In this document: one piece after another, positions 29,388 through 40,549 of the stretch
How the letters are laid out: each line of letters begins with the position of its first letter
How positions within the stretch are numbered: position 1 is the first letter of the stretch
NCBI GenBank assembly: GCA_947652115.1
Contig: OX393572.1
Location: 9,374,611 to 9,438,610, forward strand
Length of the DNA stretch: 64,000 nucleotides
Source: Blastomussa wellsi
Taxonomy: Eukaryota; Cnidaria; Anthozoa; Scleractinia; Plerogyridae
Direction: 5' to 3'
Notes under the pieces: model-generated
The model's input: the letters and a program-made list of their open reading frames with translations, nothing else
Databases searched by the model: none
What the model was told of the DNA's origin: nothing
Position numbers and translations under genes: made by a program

Positions 29388-29639
29388 GTGGACGCAACGG
29401 TGTGTTTCAAAGGCAAAAAAAATGCGATCAAAAATTTTTGGACTGTCACAAAAACGCCTCGGAAAGAAGAAACCCTTTTTGCCGATCCTTTGATTGACTT
29501 TTTGCGCGGTTTGGATCCGCGCGATGTTGTCCGTGTCCTTGGGATTCATTCAAATTCTGCCAACATCTCTTCTAATGCAGCTTCTGCCATTTCAAGTTCA
29601 GCTTCTGTCAAAGCAAGTTCAGCTTCTGCGTTTCCATAA
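29388..29639 (+). CDS. Short ORF after the integrase, A-2 copy
   Basis: It shares FADPxIDFLRGLDPRDVVRVLG with A-1 at 14011-14304. The Ser/Ala-rich end overlaps the polymerase C-terminus on the other strand. There is no ATG at the first codon given here (the frame opens at GTG or upstream), so it may be a remnant of a C-terminal integrase extension. Function unknown. Confidence 0.3.
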   Translation: MDATVCFKGKKNAIKNFWTVTKTPRKEETLFADPLIDFLRGLDPRDVVRVLGIHSNSANISSNAASAISSSASVKASSASAFP

Positions 29640-32600
29640 GCTTTTGTATTGATCCCGTCATCCTCTATCCAGCGTTTTGAATCAAATGCGGACAGCGAAA
29701 TCTTGTTGACGTGCATGCCATAGATTTGATGACCCTCGCTTCGAAGAATGTTCATTCCGTGCCACAACTGCTTCGCGCCTAAAAGCGTTTCCTTGTACTG
29801 CCAATGTTTTATTTGTTTCTTGATCACGCACTTTTTTACGCCCTTTGCTTTTTTGATATTTTTTTCGTCCGCTTTCAGAATCGAGTACATTTTTGACCTC
29901 AGGCACACACACTCTGAAATGGGCGTTCTGGCGCATTCATCCTTCATCTTTCCCAAAACCTTTTTATTCTCATTTGAGTGAAGCGGATGATCTGACGGGT
30001 AATCGCTCGTGTCATAAAGAAACGAATTTCTCGCTATGTCCCCGTAGACGTCGTCCGTTTCAATCTCGAGCAGAAGGCTATCCGTGTCTGTGTACAAGAG
30101 CTCGCACTTTTCGCCGTATTGCTTGCGAAGCTTGTTGTAGAAAAGGTCGTACATGAGAATCTTGCTGTTGTCGAGGATCGTCATGCCCGTGTAAACAGGC
30201 TTGTTCAGAAGCAAGCGGCTTTTGTGCATGTGGATTCCCGCCATGTCGTTTGTGAATTCGGCAAACCTTGAGTACAAAGGGCTTGCGATCAGCTTCCTTA
30301 TTTTATTTTCTTCTGTGCTTCGCACGATTTTTATGTCAACACAGTTTCGCAGGTTTTCCATCGTTTTGCCGAAAACCGAGTTGTTCATGAGCTTGTAAAA
30401 GTTCTTTTCAAAGTCGCTTTTCGCTTTTTTCCTGAACTCAGTGTTCATCGAAATGTATGGTTCCATCCACCGCTCTTGTTCAAACTCCAGCACCCTGTGC
30501 ACACGTTTGAGTTTCATTCCCTGGGAGAGATAGAACTGAAGGTTTCTGTAGTGCACCACATAGTTCTTTTTGTCTTCGAGCGTCAGCAGAAGCTTTTTGC
30601 TGCCTTTGGGAATTTTTATGTCCAGGTCATTCATCATCTTTTTTTGGTAGTCTGACATATTTTCTTTTTTTGCTTCCTTTTTTTCCGGTGCCAGCGGATA
30701 GCTGTTGTGTTCCTTGTGAAGTTCTGCGGGATATTCAAGATCAACTTCGAGAATCCAGCCATTCTTTGCGTTCTCTTTTTTCTTTTTGATTTCTTCCTCT
30801 GTCGGCATAACACGCTTCAATTTGAACTCCCTTTTGGGCAGGGGCTTGCACATTGCCCATCTGTAGAAGTTGTTTGCATCGAGATATATAATGTATTTTT
30901 TCGGCTCGTTGGGGTCGTAGTCAGGAAGCAGAGGATTGTTCGCCTTGGCGTGTCTCTTGCTTACCATTGAAATTCCGCCTCGTATTCCCCTTTCCACAAA
31001 GAGTTGCATTTCGATGGCTGTGAACAACTCCAGCTCGACTACCGTCATTTTCAGGAGCGCGTCCCACGAGAGGCCCGGCGACGTGAAATAATGTGCCGGA
31101 TCTAATCCATATTTCTCTGCGCACAGGTTGCGGAAGTTCTCGAAAACATCTGCCAACAAAGCGACATCCGTTTTGACGTAGAGATCATGATAGTCGCCGA
31201 GAGTCCTGCACCCGAAAAACTCCCAGACCCTCTGCACGTGCGCGTACTCTTCGTCTGTGATGTGCTCGTCCGAGAGTTTGCTATAAAACTTGTCTTTGTC
31301 CGGCAGCTTTGTTTCACTGAATCTTTCCCAAGAGTCCATGTATTCGTAAGGATAGATTCCTTTTTTGTAAAGCAATTCGCTGCCGTTTGAGATGCTCGAT
31401 GTTATTTTCAACGACTCCTTTGGTGTCGCTCTTGCAAGTGAGTCAAGGCTTCCAAGCAGAAAGTTCAAACTGTCAATGAAATGCAAACTCCCCACTGAAA
31501 ATGTGATGTATTTCTCCATATTGTTCGCAATGCCTCGGACTTCTTTCTGCCGCTGCGACATCGCTTGCATTAGGTGGTGTGCGTCGTAGCCCCTGAGGTT
31601 GTGAAATACGACTGGTATCGGAACTGTTTTTGGTTTTATTCGCATTTTGAAATTACATTCGTTATGCGCTGCTCCTCGGAACCTGCCTGAAATGTGACAA
31701 TGGTCTTTTACCGCATCTCTGAAGTTTTTCTGAAGCAGCGGCTCTGCACAGAACAAACACGTTTCCTGATTTTTTGCAATCCATTGGTCGTTTTTGTCTT
31801 GTCTGTCTTTTATTCTTTTTAGCCTTATGAGTTTTAATGTTTCCCTTGCATCGGTAAAACATTCTACGTGACTTTGTCCCCAATACTTGTCGGTTGCATT
31901 GTTCCAAACTGGCAATTTGTCATTTGGTTCAAGGTCTTTTGCGCAGAACAAAAACGTTTCCTGATCAATACATTCTTCTTTTTTGTCGAATGTGAAATAA
32001 TTCTTTTTGCGCTTTGTAAAAACATTTTTTGTGACTTTGTCCGCTATACTTGTCTGTTGCAAACCAAACTGGCAATGAGTCAAGGAATTCATCTTTTATC
32101 AAACTTTTGTTGCATATATGACAATCTTTTGCGGTTTTGATTTTTTCCCAATCTTCTGCCGTCATCTTTGCTTCTTTTGGTGTCTCCAAACTTTCTCTTA
32201 TTTTCGCCTCTTCCTGCAGAATGTCACTCAGAAACGTTCCCACAGCATTTTCACCCCTGAAGACCTTTTGTCCTGTTATTTTTCCATCGCTTCTCATTAC
32301 CATATACGCATAGCCGCTCGCTTCGTGCCATTCTGTCTTCTCCGTGTAGCTTTTTTGTTTGCTTTCTGGTCCGCGTTCGCAACCTGGTATCTTTTTGACC
32401 AATGCTTCAAAGTCAGCGTAAATTACAAATGGCGCTTTTAACTGTTTGTGATGATTTTTGAATGTAAGGGTGTTTTTCCCTTCTTCCGGCATTTCGATCC
32501 TTGTTGGCCTTCCATTCACACCGTTGCAATATTTTTTATGGTCCTCGAGCAAATCTGCTCGTGTGAAACCTGTTAATCACAACATACAGTAATGCTTTTT

Positions 32601-33301
32601 GCTACAGTGTTTTTGTCTGATCAAAAAGCAACGCGGTGACCCCTTTTTCGTAACAATAGTGCTGTTTTTCCCCTGACTCTATTAGCATAAGATTTATCCT
32701 TGGTATTTTTACCTCTTTACTACTTATTCTGTGGACTATTACACTGTTGTTTTCCCAACCAAAGACGTTTATTGCGAGGCCTTTGTTTTGCTCTTCTAGC
32801 TTGTCTATCTGTTTCACCGGTGTTGGGAAATCGATTCCTTCGTAGTTTATTCCGTCGTTGGTTGGATATTTGCTTTGTCTTTTTGGATCTTTTGATGCTG
32901 GGAATAATGCTGCTCTTAGCGCCCACTTCAAACATTCGTTGTCCCTGTTTTTGACGTTTACTATGGCCTTCTTGTTCGCCAGATTGGGTGGAAGTGGCAG
33001 ATATGTTCCCCCGCTCAGTGGCTGATTGCGTGCGACATTCACGTACGCTAAATGTCTCTTCAACTTCCCAATCTGATCCATTCTCTGACCAGTTTTCTAT
33101 TTCTCCAATTACTTTTTCAATGAAATCATTGAATTCTTTTTCAATCTTGTCTTCTTCATGCCTTTGAAAAACATGTGGTTCTTTTTCATAAAAATAATGC
33201 GACATATATTGCATTTCGCCATCTTTTTCTCTTGAAAAGTTCACTTTTAACCCGAAACTTACTTTTATGCTTTTTAACTTTTTGAGTTCTTGTTTTATCA
33301 A
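29546..33301 (-). pseudogene. Protein-primed family B DNA polymerase, A-2 copy
   Basis: About 1200 residues with three breaks. The start near 33301 (MIKQELKKLKSIKVSFGLK), shifts at about 33045 and 32580, and another near 32030; the last 848 residues are open. In order: HYFYEKEPHVFQRHEE, GGTYLPLPPNLANKKAI, zinc-knuckle pairs, motif I FVIYADFEALVKKIP, motif II VVFHNLRGYDAHHL, motif III VKTDVALLADVFENF, motif A YLDANNFYRWAM, motif B KLMNNSVFGKTMENL and motif C LLYTDTDSLLLEI. All catalytic residues appear present. The enzyme copies the linear genome using a terminal protein as primer. Confidence 0.85.
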
Positions 33302-33529
33302 ATCTATGTACTTTGTGCTCTTTTGCGAAATCTCTTATTTCTTCGTTTTTTGGGTTTTCTTTGGATGGAATCGTCCACCAAACTCGAAGCCATTCCCGGT
33401 AATTTGTTTGTGACAACATGAACCTGTCATGAACGCCTTCATTTTCTGGGTTTTTTTCTGGTTCCAAAAATTATCCCAGAAATTCTTCCAGATCTTCGTT
33501 TGGTACATCCATGTTTCCGTATTTTCTTG

Positions 33530-33745
33530 TGCTGATATTTCTTCAAATGAAAAATAAATTCTGACGCAAATTCGTATATTCTTGTGCGGACATTTCTTCA
33601 AATGGAAAAATAAATTCTGACGCAAATTAGTATATTCTTGTGCGGATTTCTTCAAATGGAAAAATAAATTCTGACGCAAATTCGTTTATTCTTGTGCGGA
33701 TATTTCTTCAAATGGAAAATTAATTCCGGCGCAAAATACACAGTG
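33530..33745. repeat. Tandem array, about 56-bp unit, four copies
   Basis: Unit landmarks are TTCTTGTGCGGATATTTCTT, CAAATGGAAAAATAAATTCT and GACGCAAATTCG. It lies between the polymerase start and the minisatellite terminal repeat of A-2. Related units lie inverted at about 4240-4400. Between 33302 and 33529 I see no gene. Confidence 0.85.
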
Positions 33746-33769
33746 CATTCATTTCTTCAACAGGGAATT

Positions 33770-34300
33770 GGTTTGTTGTTTCGCCGTCCTTTGGCTCGCT
33801 TGGCTGGTTTGCTCACCGCTTGTTTCGCTTGGCGGGTTTGTTTTGTTTGTCGCTTCCCTCGCTTGGTTGGTTTGTTGTTCGCTCTCGCTTGGCTGGTTTG
33901 TCGCCGCTTGGGTCTCGCTCTTTTTTTGTTTGTCTCACTTTCGCTCGCTTGGCGGGTTTCGCTTGGCGGGTTTGTTGTTTCGCTTGTTTCGCTTGGTTGG
34001 TTTGTTGTTCGCTCTCGCTTGGCTGGTTTGTCGCCGCATGGGTCTCGCTCTTTTTTTTGTTTGTCTCACTTTCGCTCGCTTGGCGGGTTTCGCTTGGCGG
34101 GTTTGTTTTGTTTGTCGCTCGCTTGGTTGGTTTGTTACTCACTCTCGCTTGGCTGGTTTGTCGCCGCTTGGGTCACTCCAACCCGCTTTGTCCGCCGCTC
34201 CGCTTGGCACGCCACTTGCTTCCAACCCACTGCTCCGCTGCCCACGACCCCCCCCTGCCACCCCGCCACCCACCACCCCCCACCACCAACCACCACCCCC
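33770..34300 (-). repeat. Minisatellite terminal inverted repeat, right end of A-2
   Basis: The reverse complement of 17998-18530: CGCTTGGCGGGTTTG-type units ending in a C-rich head (CCACCCACCACCCCCCACCA). Outermost sequence abuts a truncated anchored-protein gene of copy A-3 at about 34301. Long open frames here (Leu/Trp/Gly-rich) reflect the repeat, not genes. Confidence 0.7.
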
Positions 34301-35305
34301 CTCCCCTACATCTTCCACGTGTACTTCACGGTTCGGCGCATCCTTTATCAGCTCGGAGGCATCCAAAGCGTGAGCGCGTTGCTGGGCGACCCAACATTCA
34401 GTCGGACCAACAACAACCATGACGTGGCGTCTTACAAAAGATTGTGCGCAGAGCTCGGCGTTCCCCCGTCAACCGATTTCCGCTACACGCGAGGACCAAA
34501 CCACGGGCTGGGAAGCGTTTACATTTATTACCGCGACCCTTTCATACTGGACGTGCCCTATCCATCGGCAAAAGCAAAATTCGACGAGGAGGACCCAAAG
34601 GCGTCAGAAAAGGGAATTTGAATATGTTTTATAAGAAACGACGCCGCGGAAGAGCAATTCAATTGGTTCGCGCCCAAAATCTCGGGTTTGACCCAGGCGG
34701 GTTTGTCGCGAATAAACCAGTCGATAGATGCCTTTGTGTATTGCATTTTGGGCGCGCAAGTCAACGTCCGCAGCAGCATCCTGGGCGAAGGGGCGCGCAA
34801 AGGAGGCGCAGAGCGAGTTCCTCGTCTTGGTGGAAGACGCGATAAGGCAGCCTTACCTGGCAAAAAGCGTGCAGCGTTACCAACTTGCCGTAAACGAGGC
34901 AAAGGTACGGTTGAACCTTGCTGTGTTCCCGGGGGCCTGGCTGATGCTCGCGCGGATGGTTTTAAACACAGAAAGCACGGTTGGCTACAACAACCAACTC
35001 AAACAGGCGATACCGGGCATGAAGCTGGGGGGCAACGATGGGGCAAACAAAAGCACAAAAAAGCGGCGCTTCGGCTGATGGACGGCGGGAAAATGAAAAT
35101 AAACCCGCTAAAAAGTCACCCTTCGAATCCAATTCACAAAGCAGCAGTGACAAAAAAGCAGCCAAACCCTGTCTCCCAAACAGCTGCAGAGGAGGAACCA
35201 ATTCCACAGGCTGGCTCCGGCAGCCAGATACATTTGGAGAACAAAATGGCTGTCGCTGTTGGCGCGGTTTCAGTTGCGGGTTTGGCATTCTTGACATTGC
35301 GTTAA
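34301..35305 (+). pseudogene. Anchored-protein gene fragment, copy A-3
   Basis: It starts mid-gene at YIFHVYFTVRRILYQLGG, directly after the A-2 terminal repeat. It continues through GPNHGLGSVYIYYRDP, a stop at 34619, other frames with GLTQAGLSRINQSIDAF, and ends with the anchor MAVAVGAVSVAGLAFLTLR and a stop at 35303. It differs from A-1 and A-2 more than they differ from each other, and matches A-4 better, so it belongs to a separate subfamily. Confidence 0.6.
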
Positions 35306-35756
35306 CGCTGCTGCTCGAGCAGAAACGCCACAACAGAAAAAAATCAGAAGCCAGCCGTGCTCTGCCAGAAAAGAGACGACCACCCCAGCTGCTTTGTATA
35401 GGAAAGAAACAATGGAGCCAATGAGGCCGGGAAGAATTGAAGCAAGTTTTTTGCCAGCCACTTTCAATCAATTTCCCAACGTTTTGCCGGTGGCTTTCAG
35501 CGACGAGTTAATAGCACCAATGACAGCACTAATGGTGACGCCTGCAGCAAGAAAGATTACCGCGGCCGTCACGCCATATTTTTTGAAGATCTCTTTGACC
35601 CTTTCTCGAAGTGGAAGCGTTGTTTCTCTTTCCTCAATCTGCGTTTGCAAACGCGCAAGCTCCTCGGTTATTTCCGCATCTCTTTCTTCCGTGGCTTCTT
35701 TGTCAGAGGGTGAGGCGTTCTCATCGTTGATGACCGCCCTATCTTAATCATTTTGT
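35302..35756 (-). pseudogene. Coiled-coil protein fragment, copy A-3
   Basis: Only the C-terminal part remains (LRERVKEIFKKYGVTAAVIF, and a hydrophobic tail in another frame). It is cut at about 35756, exactly where the palindrome begins. Confidence 0.6.
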
Positions 35757-35937
35757 CGTAGTAGTATATCCGGTAGTAAATGAATACCACCTGATCATCG
35801 CCGTTAGTTTCCAATTTCGAAAACCCCCTGGCGCACGAAACTCGCTTCACGAGCTTCGTGCACCAGGGGGTTTTCGAAATAGGAAACTAACGCGATGATC
35901 TACGGTGTGTATTCATTTACTACCGAATGTACTACTT
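35757..35937. repeat. About 180-bp palindrome (large imperfect hairpin)
   Basis: The left arm (GTAGTATATCCGGTAGTAAA, TGATCATCGCCGTTAGTTTC, TTCGAAAACCCCCTGG) is mirrored by the right arm (CCAGGGGGTTTTCGAA, GAAACTAACGCGATGATC, TTTACTACCGAATGTACTAC) around a loop of about 29 bases that itself holds GCTCGCTTCACGAGC. The right arm continues into sequence shared with 1845-2202; the left arm abuts A-3. A single related arm is at 1800-1890. Confidence 0.85.
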
Positions 35938-36280
35938 ACGGAAGAAGGACAACCCCCTGGCCGTTGGCAGTTCCCATTTCGAACGCTCCCGGCGCAGATT
36001 ATTTGCACATTGCTTCCTTTTGTTTGCAGTCGCTTCCTATCGCTGAAGACGAGATTTCGAAACGTCGAAAAGACTCAGCTCCGACAAGTCGGAGCGAGTC
36101 ACCCATCGAAATCTAGTCTTCAGCAAATGGAAGCAAAGATGCAAACAAAAGGAAGCAATATGCAAACAAAAGAGCGCGGGAGCTTTCGAAACGGGAAACA
36201 AACGGTGGCAATCCAGATGTGCGTTTTCCACCGGACAGGCGAGGTAGCGAAGGAAGCGAGGAAGCGAGACAAGCGACACC

Positions 36281-36571
36281 ATGAATACAATGGTGCGCGG
36301 AGCAAACAACTGCGTGTGGTTGATGCGAAATCGGAAAGAGAACTGTGGCCAAAAGTTTGTATGAGAATATTGCGAGCAGCACAATTTTCAGCTAAGAAGA
36401 GGAATACAAAAGTCCGCACCATGCCGCAGCTGCGGCGTTGGAGTTTTGTGTGATTACCGTTTATGTCTAGCTTGCGGCGGGAACAAGCTAAGACAGCGGC
36501 TTCTTCGCAAGCAAAAAAGCGCCGAGAAAAATTTTGAACGTGTTTTGCACGAGCTGATGTCAACCAGTTAG
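36281..36571 (+). pseudogene. Small zinc-ribbon accessory protein, A-4 copy (one stop)
   Basis: A 96-residue frame from MNTMVRGANNCVWLM at 36281 to a TAG at 36569, with one in-frame TGA at about 36359 replacing a codon before EYC. It has the paired cysteines CRSCGVGVLCDYRLCLACGG and a basic C-terminal helix. Apart from that stop the frame is whole. A nucleic-acid or protein-binding zinc domain is likely. Confidence 0.55.
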
Positions 36572-36583
36572 AGATTTGCAAAC

Positions 36584-37034
36584 TTGTTTTTAAAAGGGCA
36601 AGCAGTTAGAGATTTGCATATTTGTCGAAAGCAACTTAATTATTTTCTCGCACATCAAATGCAAGAACAAACACAAACAGAAATTCGGAATGTGTTTGAA
36701 GAGCGGGAAGACAAAGAGCTAATCAAAGATATGAAGAGGGCTATGGGCTGGAAAGAGATACATCAAGAGATTTTAACAGCACCATTTCTGCCAAAAACGA
36801 AATAGGATTGTGAATGCGCTATTCTGTTTGGAATGCACCCAGTGCGGTCGAGACGGTCTCTGCGCACCATGCTACCAAAAAGGTTTTGTTTGGCCGGATA
36901 TAAATGAATACAACGCTCGCAGACCCTTCTTCAAGGTGGTGAGTGACTACCCAGAGGATAGGCGGATTTTGATAACCAAACAATTGGCCCGCAAAAAGCA
37001 TAAACGGGTGGGCAAGCGGGTCAAACAGTTTTGA
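36584..37034 (+). pseudogene. Second zinc-finger accessory protein, A-4 copy (frameshifted)
   Basis: The first part (to a stop at 36805) is helical and charged (NVFEEREDKELIKDMKRAM); the second, in another frame, has CLECTQCGRDGLCAPCYQKG and a long basic tail. It matches the order helix then CxxCxxCxxxGLCxxC in A-0, so it is one gene split at about 36800. Confidence 0.5.
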
Positions 37035-37515
37035 TTTCGAAGTATTGACGTCATGCGATGACGGAATAAAGAAATATACATTGCAGGACACAGTGAATAG
37101 AATGACACAACTTTTTTGTTTTTAGACATTGCAAAGCGCCCCAAACATAACGCCCATGAAAATTCTTAAGCGCCCATGAAATAAATCAGACTGAATCGTG
37201 GTCGTTCTGGAATTAGGGGTTGTTCAGGAACGTGAAATTTGCATACGCACATCAAAAGTTGGTTGTTTCTCTTTTTCGTTAAGACACTCGACAACTTCGT
37301 GTGCGATATTTCTTATATTTTTCTGCCACTGTGGAGTTGCAAGATCCAACAAAAAAAGCACAAACAAGTGAAAGCTCGCAATCATGTTTTTATAATAAAG
37401 TTTCTGTTTTTAATTCGAAGCCGCAAAACTCCAAATTAGGAGTGGAGATCAAGAATCGGGGATCGCGTGACGCGAAAAACAGCGAGAGAGATTTTTGTTT
37501 TCTTTTTTCTCAAAG
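37035..37515. other. Non-coding stretch
   Basis: I see no supported gene and no GC-rich subterminal block here, unlike the corresponding place in A-2 and A-5. Only short, unshared open frames occur. Confidence 0.5.
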
Positions 37516-38151
37516 TTTAGTTCAAATTTGTGCTGGACGTCGTCAGTTTTTTTCGAAGCTCTTGCCGAAACTCTTGGCGAACCTGCTTTTCATCATTTCA
37601 AGAGCCGGCGAATCGGACGGTTTTTCCGCGAAGTTTTCCCGCAGTCTCTCTTTGAGTTCACGATATTTCTGCATTTCACGAAAGATCTGTTTGAATTCTG
37701 CGTCGGAAACATTGTTATCATCAAGAGCTTGAGAGACGGAGCTTTTTATTGAGTCATGTTTTGCAAGAGCCAGAGCATGAATTTTCGTGTGCTTTTTAAC
37801 TTTCCTTTCCAGCTTCTTGTTAACAACTGACAGGCCTGTGGAAGCAAACCCTGAAAGGGCGGCAATTCCAGCAAGAGGCGCACCGACAACAATGCCGACA
37901 CCAGTGAGTGAACTTGCAACGGCCCCGGAAAACAGGGCGGCAGAAACAGTGCCAAGAGAGACAACGGAATAGTGAATCACTTTGCGAGCCTTCTTGTATT
38001 TTTCCAACACAAGCCTGTAATGTTCAGTTTCATCGGCAATTTCTTTTTCAATTGTGCTGATCTGAGTTAGCCGGAAACTGGTTCTTTCCAGGGGAAGCTC
38101 TGGATAAATATTATCAGGCGGAGCACTTGGCAACACATTTGCTAAAGACAT
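37516..38151 (-). pseudogene. Glycine-rich membrane protein, A-4 copy
   Basis: The start at 38151 (MSLANVLPSAPPDNIYPEL) follows TATTATACC. It is open through the Gly/Ala hairpin (ALFSGAVASSLTGVGIVVGA) and helical tail to a shift at about 37590; the normal end (SSTNLN) lies in another frame with its stop at 37516. The MSSAN/MSLAN subfamily (with A-0 and A-5) differs from the MSSSN subfamily of A-1 and A-2. Confidence 0.65.
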
Positions 38152-38167
38152 GGTATAATATACCATT

Positions 38168-38842
38168 TCAATTGATCTCTAAAATAAAATGAATTGGGAA
38201 CCCGTGAAAGTCAAACAGTTCGCCATTTTCATTTTTTACCGAGATGGTCAAACTTGACACTTCTTTGCCTGTATTTGTGACCCTCAGAACATGTTGCTCC
38301 CCGCTCTGATATAAAACTTTTTCATAAGGCTTTCCTTTAATGTCAAAGCTCGCAAGAACACTTGAGTGCTTGCCGTTGAAAAGGTTCTGCTCTGTCCACT
38401 ACATCTCAGTGGATAAAATAAAAGTTCTCAGTTTTTACACCATCGAGAACAATTTGCGTGTAAACAACATTATTGCCGTTTTTGTCAAGAAAAAATTTCA
38501 AACTGTCACTAAAACCAAATTTGGCGCCAATTTTGTGTGTGTTTGGGGCAATAATTACTGTTCTCCCGAATGTGCCCTTCGTTACAGAAAATATTTTTTT
38601 CCACGAAACCTTCATTGGAAAAGTTTTGGATACTTTCGAGATCATAGTTGCCAGGTAGCAAAAGAGTTTCTTCTTGTTTTTTCTCCCCTTTCCTTTCATA
38701 AAACATTTTCCCCGTTTCTCTTATGTTGTGCCACGAGTTATAAAGCGAACAAGACAACAGCCGGATATAACTCGGTTTCTGAATTGGCTTGTCAAAGTAC
38801 AGTGTGACCGTTTTCGGTTGTTACAATAGTAAGCACAACCAT
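38168..38842 (-). pseudogene. Divergent penton-like protein, A-4 copy
   Basis: The start at 38842 (MVVLTIVTTENG) is followed by several frames: YIRLLSCSLYNSWHNIRETG, LPGNYDLESIQNFSNEG, and the C-terminal FDIKGKPYEKVLYQSGEQH with ISVKNENGELFDFHGFP. It aligns end to end with 20048-20719 but is much more divergent and carries multiple shifts and stops. Its C-terminal DxxGELFDF-like signature (NENGELFDF) supports the family link. Confidence 0.55.
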
Positions 38843-38896
38843 TTTATTGTTGTTGCACATAAATTTCTAATTAAAAAATAATGGGGAATAATAAAA

Positions 38897-40549
38897 ATGA
38901 ACATCTTCAAAACTGCACAAACACAAGCAGATTTTGTTGCGTTTGACTATCTCGAAAAAAGAGCGCAGTCTGCCGGCAACGCGAAGCTTGCACAAGCCAA
39001 GGCGTGGGCGGCTTTTTCTGCACAGTTTCCGAGGGCCGACAAAAGCAAATTTGAAGCACAGATTTTTTTGCGTCGGACCACACAGCAACAGCTGAAATAT
39101 TTTACAAAGAATGTGAAGGCAGTCTGCAAAGCGTCTTCGGTTCAGACCGCAAATATTGGAGTGCAGGCATGAAAAGCGCGCTGGATTTCGTTGACGTTGG
39201 CGGCTTCCCTTACCAGTTATCGGAAAAAAGTTCGCTGCCGGTTCCAGCAGTTCTCTTTGAAGACGCGGCGCCAAGAAAATATTCAACAAAGCAATCGATA
39301 TTTATGTCGCCCCTGACCAGTATTTTTCAACAAAGTTCAGAGAGGTATTCCAAAAGGAAAAACAGAAGTTCGAAACGTCAAAGCCCGCAAAAAAATGGCA
39401 AGCGGGGCCAAATCTATTTTTGTGGGAACAGCAGCTGAACTTTGCAGTGTGGTGTGCGACGACAGGTTGCGGAATATCTCGAGAAGTATTTGAGAAAGAA
39501 CACACAACGCTGAATCTGCCGCCGCAGGTGCGGGCTTTCTACATCTTCCACGTGTACTTCACGGTTCGGCGCATCCTGAATCAGCTCGGAGGTATCCAAA
39601 GCGTAAACGCGCTGCCATTCGACCCAACATTCAGTCAGACCAACAACAACCATGACGTGGCGTCTTACAAAAGATTGTGCGCAAAGTTCGGCGTTCCCCC
39701 GTCAACCGATTTCCGCTTCACGCGAGGACCAAACCACGGGCTAGGGAGCGTTTTCATTTATTGCTACGACCCTTTCATACTGGAGGACGTGCCCTATCCA
39801 TCGGCAAAAGCAAAATTCGACGACGAGGACCCAAAAGCGTCAGAAAAGGGAATTTCAGTATGTTTTATAAGAAACGACGCCGCGGAAGAGCAATTCAATT
39901 GGTTCGCACCCAAAAACCTCGGCATGTTTGACCCAGGCGGGTTTGCCGCGAATAAACCAGTCGGTAGAGGCCTTTGTTTATTCCATTTTGGGCGCGCAAG
40001 TCAACGTCCACAGCAGCATCCTGGGCGAAGGGGGGCGCGCAAAGGAGGCGCAGAGCGAGTTCCTCGTCTTGGTGGTAGACGCGATAAGGCAGCCTGACCT
40101 GGCAAAAAGCGTGCAGCGTTACCTACTGGCGGTGGATGAACCAAAGGTACGGTTGAACCTTGCATTGTGCCCTGGGGCCTGGCTGATGCCCGCGCGGATG
40201 GTTTTAAACACAGAAGGCACGGTTGGCTACAACAACCAACTCGAACAAGCGATACCGGGCATGAAGCTTGGGGTCAACGACGCGGCAAACAAAAGCACAA
40301 AAAAAGCGGCGCTTCGGCTGATGGACGGCGGGAAAACGAAAATAAACCCGCCAAAAAGTCACCCTTCGAATTCAATTCACATATCAGCACTGACAAAAAA
40401 GACAGCCAACCCCTGTCTCCCAACCAGCTGCAGAGGAGGAACCAATGCCATCGGCTGGCTCCGGCAACCAGATACATTTGGAGAACAAAAAAGCTGTCGC
40501 TGTTGGCGCGGTTGCAGTGGCGGGTTTGGCATTCTTGTCATTGCGTTAA
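38897..40549 (+). pseudogene. Long type A protein with C-terminal membrane anchor, A-4 copy
   Basis: The start at 38897 reads MNIFKTAQTQADFVAF. Shifts lie at about 39065, 39170 and 39920. The central open part is unbroken across the junction that is broken in A-1 and A-2 (NFAVWCATTGCGISREVFEK), which shows that the two halves are one gene. It has FHVYFTVRRILNQLGGIQ, GPNHGLGSVFIYC and the C-terminal hydrophobic anchor, with a stop at 40547. Confidence 0.6.

Noticed and set aside
29546..29639. Ser/Ala-rich protein C-terminus on the plus strand
   Set aside because: It is exactly antisense to the Glu/Ala-rich polymerase C-terminus, which has independent support.
33530..33745. CRISPR array
   Set aside because: Units are contiguous with no variable spacers, and the context is eukaryotic.
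33692..34621. A 309-codon plus-strand open frame
   Set aside because: It starts in the tandem array, passes through the minisatellite and runs into the A-3 fragment. It is a fortuitous fusion of repeat and pseudogene sequence.
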